From the NCBI GenBank assembly GCA_016234425.1, contig JACRCA010000197.1:1-7419 (forward strand): a DNA stretch of 7,419 nucleotides, in the 5' to 3' direction. Below, in pieces: positions 5,411 to 7,419 of this stretch; position 1 is the stretch's first letter, and every line of letters starts with the position of its first letter. The notes beneath the pieces are model-generated. The model saw nothing but the letters and a program-made list of their open reading frames with translations, did no database searches and had not been told where the DNA came from. The position numbers were made by a program, and so were the translations under genes. This stretch comes from Deltaproteobacteria bacterium (GTDB taxonomy: Bacteria > Desulfobacterota > SM23-61).

Positions 5411-6832
5411 TTAACGCTCGAGAGAAAACTTGTTCGTTTTGGGAGAAAAAGACACAGGGTAATTGCCAGTATAACAGGCTAGGCAAAAGCTGTCGCTCGC
5501 TTGGGGCATGGTTCCAACCATTCCCTCCAGGCTGAGATAGGCCAAACTGTCCAGGCCGATAAACTTCCGGATCTCCTCCACCGAGCGGGAAGAAGCGATC
5601 AGTTCTTCCCGTGTGGGAAAATCAATCCCATAATGGCAGGGGAATCGATGAGGCGGACAACTTATGCGCATGTGTACTTCCTTTGCCCCGGCTTCCCTTA
5701 AGGTCCTGATTCGTGTCCGGCTGGTGGTACCGCGCACGATCGAATCTTCTACGACCACAACCCGTTTCCCCTTGAGCAAATCCCGCACAGGATTCAGTTT
5801 AACCTTCACCCCCAAGTCCCGGACGCTCTGGGAAGGCTGGATGAACGTGCGACCCACATAATGGTTGCGAATCATGCCCATCTCAAAAGGCAGGCTCATT
5901 CGCTCGGCGAAACCCAGGGCGGCATAGTTCCCCGAGTCTGGAATAGGCATGACGAAATCGACCTCTGCCGGGCTCTCCTCGGCGAGGCGAGCGCCCAGCT
6001 TCTTCCGCACCAAATAAACATTCTTCCCGAATATGTTACTATCCGGCCGGGCAAAATAGATATACTCGAAGATGCAGAAAGCTGGCTTAACTTTAGGGAA
6101 AGGGTGTTCAGAATGAAGCCCATCTTTATCGACCAATACGATTTCGCCGGGACCTACATCTCTTACATACTTCGCCTGGACCAAATCGAGGGCGCAGGTT
6201 TCTGAAGCCAGCACAAAGCTTCCATTGATTTCGCCCAGGCACAGGGGCCGGAAACCCCGCGGGTCTCTGGCTCCGATCAGGGCATTTTCCGTGAGCAGGA
6301 TGATGGAGTAGGACCCGCGGACCTGGGAAAGGGCTTGCTTAGTCTTTTCCATATACCCTGATTTTTTCGATCGGGCGATCAAATGGACGAATATCTCGCT
6401 GTCCATCGTGGATTGAAAGATCGATCCCCGGGCCTCCAGTTTATCTTTCAGCTCCCGCGCGTTGACCAGGTTGCCGTTATGGGCGAGGGCTAAAAAACTC
6501 TGGGAATGCTGGGCCAGAAAGGGCTGAGCGTTCTTCAGTAGGGAGGACCCCGTAGTGGAGTAACGGACATGCCCCACAGCCGCATTCCCGGAAAGCGCTT
6601 GCAGCTTGCCCTGATCAAAGGTATCAGCCACTAACCCCATGCCCTTATGGCTCTTCGGCTCACCATGGTCTGAAGTAACAATCCCTGCGCTCTCCTGCCC
6701 GCGGTGCTGGAGAGCATAAAGACCAAGGTAAGTTAAATGGGAAGCCTCTGGGTGGCCGAAGATCCCGAAGATACCGCATGCCTCTTTGGGATAATACTTT
6801 TTATCCATCATTTTACGATGCCAATACTCCAT
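5411..6832 (-). CDS. purF: Amidophosphoribosyltransferase (glutamine PRPP amidotransferase)
   Basis: PurF catalyses the first committed step of purine synthesis, turning PRPP and glutamine into phosphoribosylamine in the cytoplasm. It is 473 residues with an N-terminal propeptide. Processing would expose Cys19 (CGIFGIFG) as the nucleophile of the Ntn glutaminase domain, with GHVRYSTTG (87-95), AHNGN (117-121) and D144. The phosphoribosyltransferase domain has the PRPP loop EDSIVRGTTS (362-371). Cysteines 253, 399, 450 and 453 match the four 4Fe-4S ligands of the B. subtilis enzyme, so this is the oxygen-sensitive Fe-S type, unlike E. coli PurF. The ATG at 6832 overlaps the carB end by 20 nt and has AGGAG 4 nt before it. 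Starts at 6811 or 6808 would give a propeptide of 10-11 residues, closer to that of B. subtilis, but lack a well-placed ribosome site. Translational coupling to carB is likely. Confidence 0.97.
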   Translation of the reverse strand: MEYWHRKMMDKKYYPKEACGIFGIFGHPEASHLTYLGLYALQHRGQESAGIVTSDHGEPKSHKGMGLVADTFDQGKLQALSGNAAVGHVRYSTTGSSLLKNAQPFLAQHSQSFLALAHNGNLVNARELKDKLEARGSIFQSTMDSEIFVHLIARSKKSGYMEKTKQALSQVRGSYSIILLTENALIGARDPRGFRPLCLGEINGSFVLASETCALDLVQAKYVRDVGPGEIVLVDKDGLHSEHPFPKVKPAFCIFEYIYFARPDSNIFGKNVYLVRKKLGARLAEESPAEVDFVMPIPDSGNYAALGFAERMSLPFEMGMIRNHYVGRTFIQPSQSVRDLGVKVKLNPVRDLLKGKRVVVVEDSIVRGTTSRTRIRTLREAGAKEVHMRISCPPHRFPCHYGIDFPTREELIASSRSVEEIRKFIGLDSLAYLSLEGMVGTMPQASDSFCLACYTGNYPVSFSPKTNKFSLER

Positions 6833-7419
6833 GATACTCCTGCAGCGATTTGACGTGAACTTCTTCCTGAAGTAAAGCCTCTATTCCATTCACGGACGCC
6901 GCGGCGCCGGAGATGGTGGTGATGAGTGGTATATTGTGGGCCACAGCTACAGCTCGGATGGAAACCTGGTCCCGCTTGGGGCGACGTCCTGTCGGGGTAT
7001 TGATGATCAGGTCAATCTCCCGGTTTTTAATCAAGTCCACAATGTTCGGCCTTCCCTCGTGCACTTTGTTCAGTATTCTCACGGGGAGCCCGTTCTGAGA
7101 TAGAGCCTTGGCCGTGCCCCGGGTGGCCACGATCTGAAAACCAAAATCGGAAAGTTTTTTGGCGATGAAGATAATGGCTCGCTTATCTCTATTTTTCACG
7201 CTAATGAATACTTTCCCTTTCTTGGGCAGGATCTGCCCGGCTGCCAGTTCAGCTTTAGCAAAGGCGATCCCAAAGGCGTGATCGATGCCCATGACCTCTC
7301 CTGTAGACTTCATCTCCGGCCCCAAAACCGTATCCACCCCGGGAAAACGGTTGAAAGGAAAGACCGACTCCTTCACCGAGACATGCTGAACTTCTACTTT
7401 CCGGGTGAAACCCAATTCC
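6813..7419 (-). CDS. carB: Carbamoyl-phosphate synthase large subunit, C-terminal part (partial)
   Basis: This is the last roughly 200 residues of CarB, which makes carbamoyl phosphate from bicarbonate, ATP and ammonia for pyrimidine and arginine synthesis. The frame is open to the window edge; the N-terminal 850 or so residues of a usual 1,070-residue CarB lie outside. Visible first is the end of the second ATP-grasp half: SVKESVFPFNRFPGVD, then LGPEMKSTGEVMG. The MGS-like allosteric domain follows, with ATRGTA, NKVHEGRPNIVDLIK, INTPTGR and a C-terminal IPLITTISGAAASVNGIEAL segment. The KVHEGRP and NTPTGR motifs belong to the region that binds UMP and related effectors in E. coli CarB. The TTG at 7413-7415 is an internal leucine codon (preceded in frame by Glu), not a start. 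The TAA stop at 6813-6815 lies inside the overlap with purF. Confidence 0.96.
   Translation of the reverse strand, partial: ELGFTRKVEVQHVSVKESVFPFNRFPGVDTVLGPEMKSTGEVMGIDHAFGIAFAKAELAAGQILPKKGKVFISVKNRDKRAIIFIAKKLSDFGFQIVATRGTAKALSQNGLPVRILNKVHEGRPNIVDLIKNREIDLIINTPTGRRPKRDQVSIRAVAVAHNIPLITTISGAAASVNGIEALLQEEVHVKSLQEYHGVLAS

Noticed and set aside
7413..7415. TTG as a translation start for a separate 200-residue protein
   Set aside because: The frame continues upstream in CarB-like sequence to the window edge, and the protein is clearly the CarB C-terminus, so this is an internal leucine codon.

Overview
The window reads as a chromosomal segment from an anaerobic bacterium, most likely a Desulfobacterota (deltaproteobacterial) sulfate reducer or syntroph. 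This placement is inferred from gene content: an electron-transfer flavoprotein operon ending in a membrane haem/Fe-S oxidoreductase of the EMO/HdrD type, an Fe-S-type (oxygen-labile) PurF, and intergenic repeats of a kind I associate with such genomes. No rRNA or other phylogenetic marker is present, so the taxon is a suggestion only.

Every supported gene lies on the minus strand, so transcription runs from high to low coordinates. At 7419-6813 is the C-terminal part of carB (carbamoyl-phosphate synthase large subunit). purF (6832-5411) follows, probably overlapping carB by 20 nt. After a short gap comes a clear control region at 5313-5258: a TTGACA/TAAAAA promoter and an 18-bp palindromic box that nearly matches the Bacillus subtilis FadR operator as I remember it. 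This promoter appears to drive fadR (TetR family), etfB, etfA and a 651-residue membrane Fe-S protein (2509-554).

The four genes form a coherent unit. FadR would sense long-chain acyl-CoA. EtfBA would collect electrons from acyl-CoA dehydrogenases encoded elsewhere, and the EMO-like protein would pass them to menaquinone. The regulator-etfB-etfA order resembles the B. subtilis fad operon, but with a membrane quinone-reducing module at the end.

Two stretches carry non-coding repeats. The etfB-etfA gap (about 3656-3732) holds a short inverted-repeat element with CGCAGA ends and a perfect 16-bp palindrome. The 453-nt gap at 101-553 is almost entirely repeat: an outer inverted-repeat element (135-553) that begins directly after the oxidoreductase stop codon, interrupted by a 193-bp MITE-like element (198-390) with long imperfect terminal inverted repeats and an 8-bp target-site duplication. 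At the left edge (1-100) a further minus-strand gene begins with a membrane-anchor-like N-terminus and runs out of the window.
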